Origin: Actinomadura bangladeshensis
GTDB lineage: Bacteria; Actinomycetota; Actinomycetes; Streptosporangiales; Streptosporangiaceae
NCBI RefSeq assembly: GCF_004348335.1
Contig: NZ_SMJW01000052.1
Coordinates: 1 to 38,453, forward strand
Reading direction: 5' to 3'
Length of the DNA: 38,453 bases
The notes under the pieces are model-generated. The model had not been told where the DNA came from and made no database searches. It saw nothing but the letters and a program-made list of their open reading frames with translations. Both the position numbers and the translations under genes were made by a program. Positions 37,234-38,453 of this stretch are shown in pieces; within the stretch, counting starts at the first letter, position 1; each line of letters opens with the position of its first letter.

Positions 37234-38453
37234 GTGGCGTTCGACGACGACTACCGGCGGGAGGTGCTGGAGCCCGCGCGGGCCGCGGGCGACCAGCCTC
37301 CCGAGGACCTGCGCGTCCGCTACGCGCTGGACGGCCCACCGTCCTCCAGCCCCCACCCGCCGCCGTTCAACGGACGAGCTACGCTCGACGGACTCACCGG
37401 CGCATCGGTCGCGGCGCGGGTGAAGGAGGTCCGGCAGTGCTGGCGGCGGGCCCGCGGGCAGCTGAAGTACCGCAAGCTGATCGACCGGCTGGAGGCCGAG
37501 CACCGCGAGCTGGCCCCGCTGTTCGCCGCCGCCGAGCGCGGCGACCCGCGCCCGCTGGAGGCGCGGCTGCGCGGCGGCGCCGAGCGCACCGAGCGGCGCC
37601 GCGGGCAGGCCCGCGCCCGGCTCGCCGACGCCGCCGGGGTGCTGCGGACGGCCGCGCCCGCCGAGGTCGAGGCCATCGCCCGCACCGGCGGCGTGACCCG
37701 CGCCGAGCTGGCCGGGCTGGCCGCCGCCGACGGCATCGAGATCCGCGAACCGGACCCGCTGCCGTCCGCCGCGCCCTACCCCGCCTACCGGAAGGTGCGC
37801 GAGTCGCTGGACGTCCTCGGCAAGCGGCACCTCGCCGACTTCCTGTTCGGGCCGCGCCTCACCGGGCCGATCCGCGTCCTCGGCGGCTTCGCCGCGCCCG
37901 GCGGCGACCTGCGCCTGGACGAGGGCGCCGTGGCGGCGGCCGGCGCCGAGTGGGCGCGGCGCAGCCGCGACACCAGCACCACCCACGCCGACACGATCCT
38001 CGCCGCGCTGCGCTCGGACGCCGACCCGCACGCCCTGCTGCTGTTCGACGTGGCCGACCGGCTGCGCGAGCGCCTCCGGCAGCGCGCCTCCGAGCGCGCC
38101 CTGCTCCGGCACGCGATCGAGGACCTCGGCATCGAGCAGGGCGACGCCCGCCGGCTGGTCTTCGCGATCGTCCGCGAGACCGGGCCGGGCGGGGGCCTCG
38201 CCGGCCGGCTGCGCGCCCTCCTCGACGCGGGCGAGGTGTACGCCGCCGCCGAAGCCGCCGACGCGGCGAAGATCCCGCACCCGTCCCCCCGCGAGGGGGA
38301 GCCGTCCGAGGAGGAGATCCTCGCCGCCGAGGCCCGGCACCGGCTCGACACCGCCCTCCGCCTCCGCGAGACCGCCACCGCCGAACGCGACCCGGACCGC
38401 GCCTTCCGCCTCCTCGCCGACGCGCTCCGCCTCGTCCGCGACCTCCCCGGCGC
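37234..38453 (+). CDS. Unrecognised alpha-helical protein of the Hsp70 operon (3' end beyond window)
   Basis: The open frame runs from GTG 37234 (GGAGG 6 nt upstream) to the window edge, at least 406 codons. The product is Ala/Arg/Glu-rich and largely helical. Charged stretches include KYRKLIDRLEAEHRELAPLF and RLRGGAERTERRRGQARARL, and segments such as YRKVRESLDVLGKRHLADFL and LLFDVADRLRERLRQRASER look like helical repeats. No catalytic motif is recognised. It follows the Hsp70 gene by 28 nt, so it is likely a partner or client-selecting factor of that chaperone. That is inference from context only. Confidence 0.75.
   Translation, partial: MAFDDDYRREVLEPARAAGDQPPEDLRVRYALDGPPSSSPHPPPFNGRATLDGLTGASVAARVKEVRQCWRRARGQLKYRKLIDRLEAEHRELAPLFAAAERGDPRPLEARLRGGAERTERRRGQARARLADAAGVLRTAAPAEVEAIARTGGVTRAELAGLAAADGIEIREPDPLPSAAPYPAYRKVRESLDVLGKRHLADFLFGPRLTGPIRVLGGFAAPGGDLRLDEGAVAAAGAEWARRSRDTSTTHADTILAALRSDADPHALLLFDVADRLRERLRQRASERALLRHAIEDLGIEQGDARRLVFAIVRETGPGGGLAGRLRALLDAGEVYAAAEAADAAKIPHPSPREGEPSEEEILAAEARHRLDTALRLRETATAERDPDRAFRLLADALRLVRDLPG

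Overview
This is a GC-rich actinobacterial window. GTG and TTG starts are frequent, third positions are GC-saturated, and there are an F420/PPOX-class oxidoreductase, Uma2 and MmyB-type regulator relics. A Streptosporangiales/Thermomonosporaceae-like host (Actinomadura or similar) is my inference, not something the sequence proves. I see no rRNA, tRNA, CRISPR array, transposase or phage gene.

Region 1 (1-21335) is part of a nonribosomal peptide synthetase (NRPS) cluster that runs off the left edge. On the minus strand, in transcription order, it holds a stand-alone adenylation protein (17513-19066), a 3642-residue NRPS (6135-17063) and a second NRPS (6138 to beyond position 1). The two NRPS genes overlap by GTGA. 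Divergently transcribed are an SbnA-like and an SbnB-like gene, a pair known to make L-2,3-diaminopropionate (L-Dap). The visible domain order is C-A-PCP-E / C-[A remnant]-PCP / C-A(Thr)-PCP-E // C-A-PCP / C-A(Thr)-PCP. The predicted partial peptide is acyl?-D-X1, L-diamino acid (Dap), D-Thr, X4, Thr.

The most striking observation is a physically split adenylation domain. The stand-alone protein has motifs A3 to A8 and then stops, so it lacks A9, A10 and the catalytic A10 lysine. Module 2 of the big NRPS has no A core but keeps only the complementary A9-A10 piece with that lysine (K2028), followed by an intact PCP. The two pieces join at the same loop between A8 and A9. The selectivity residues of the stand-alone half (D-I-W-E-I-T-A-D-D) are close to the published 2,4-diaminobutyrate code, which fits the adjacent Dap genes. 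I infer that Dap is made by the SbnA/B pair, activated by an A domain assembled from two polypeptides, and loaded onto PCP2.

Region 2 (21326-22945) looks like the worn edge of the cluster: a frameshifted and internally deleted MmyB-type regulator, an intact NmrA-like reductase, and a TetR C-terminus without its DNA-binding domain.

Region 3 (23070-34739) holds ordinary accessory metabolism: epoxide hydrolase, MDR-type oxidoreductase, Uma2 protein, small hypothetical, acyl-CoA dehydrogenase, DUF2000 protein with a divergent AraC regulator, ADP-ribosylglycohydrolase, PPOX/F420 protein, enoyl-CoA hydratase, class II aldolase with a divergent PfkB kinase, acyl-CoA synthetase and an ACT-domain protein.

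Region 4 (34949-end) is a three-gene plus-strand operon with a GrpE-like protein, an Hsp70 without the C-terminal lid, and an unrecognised alpha-helical protein that runs off the right edge.
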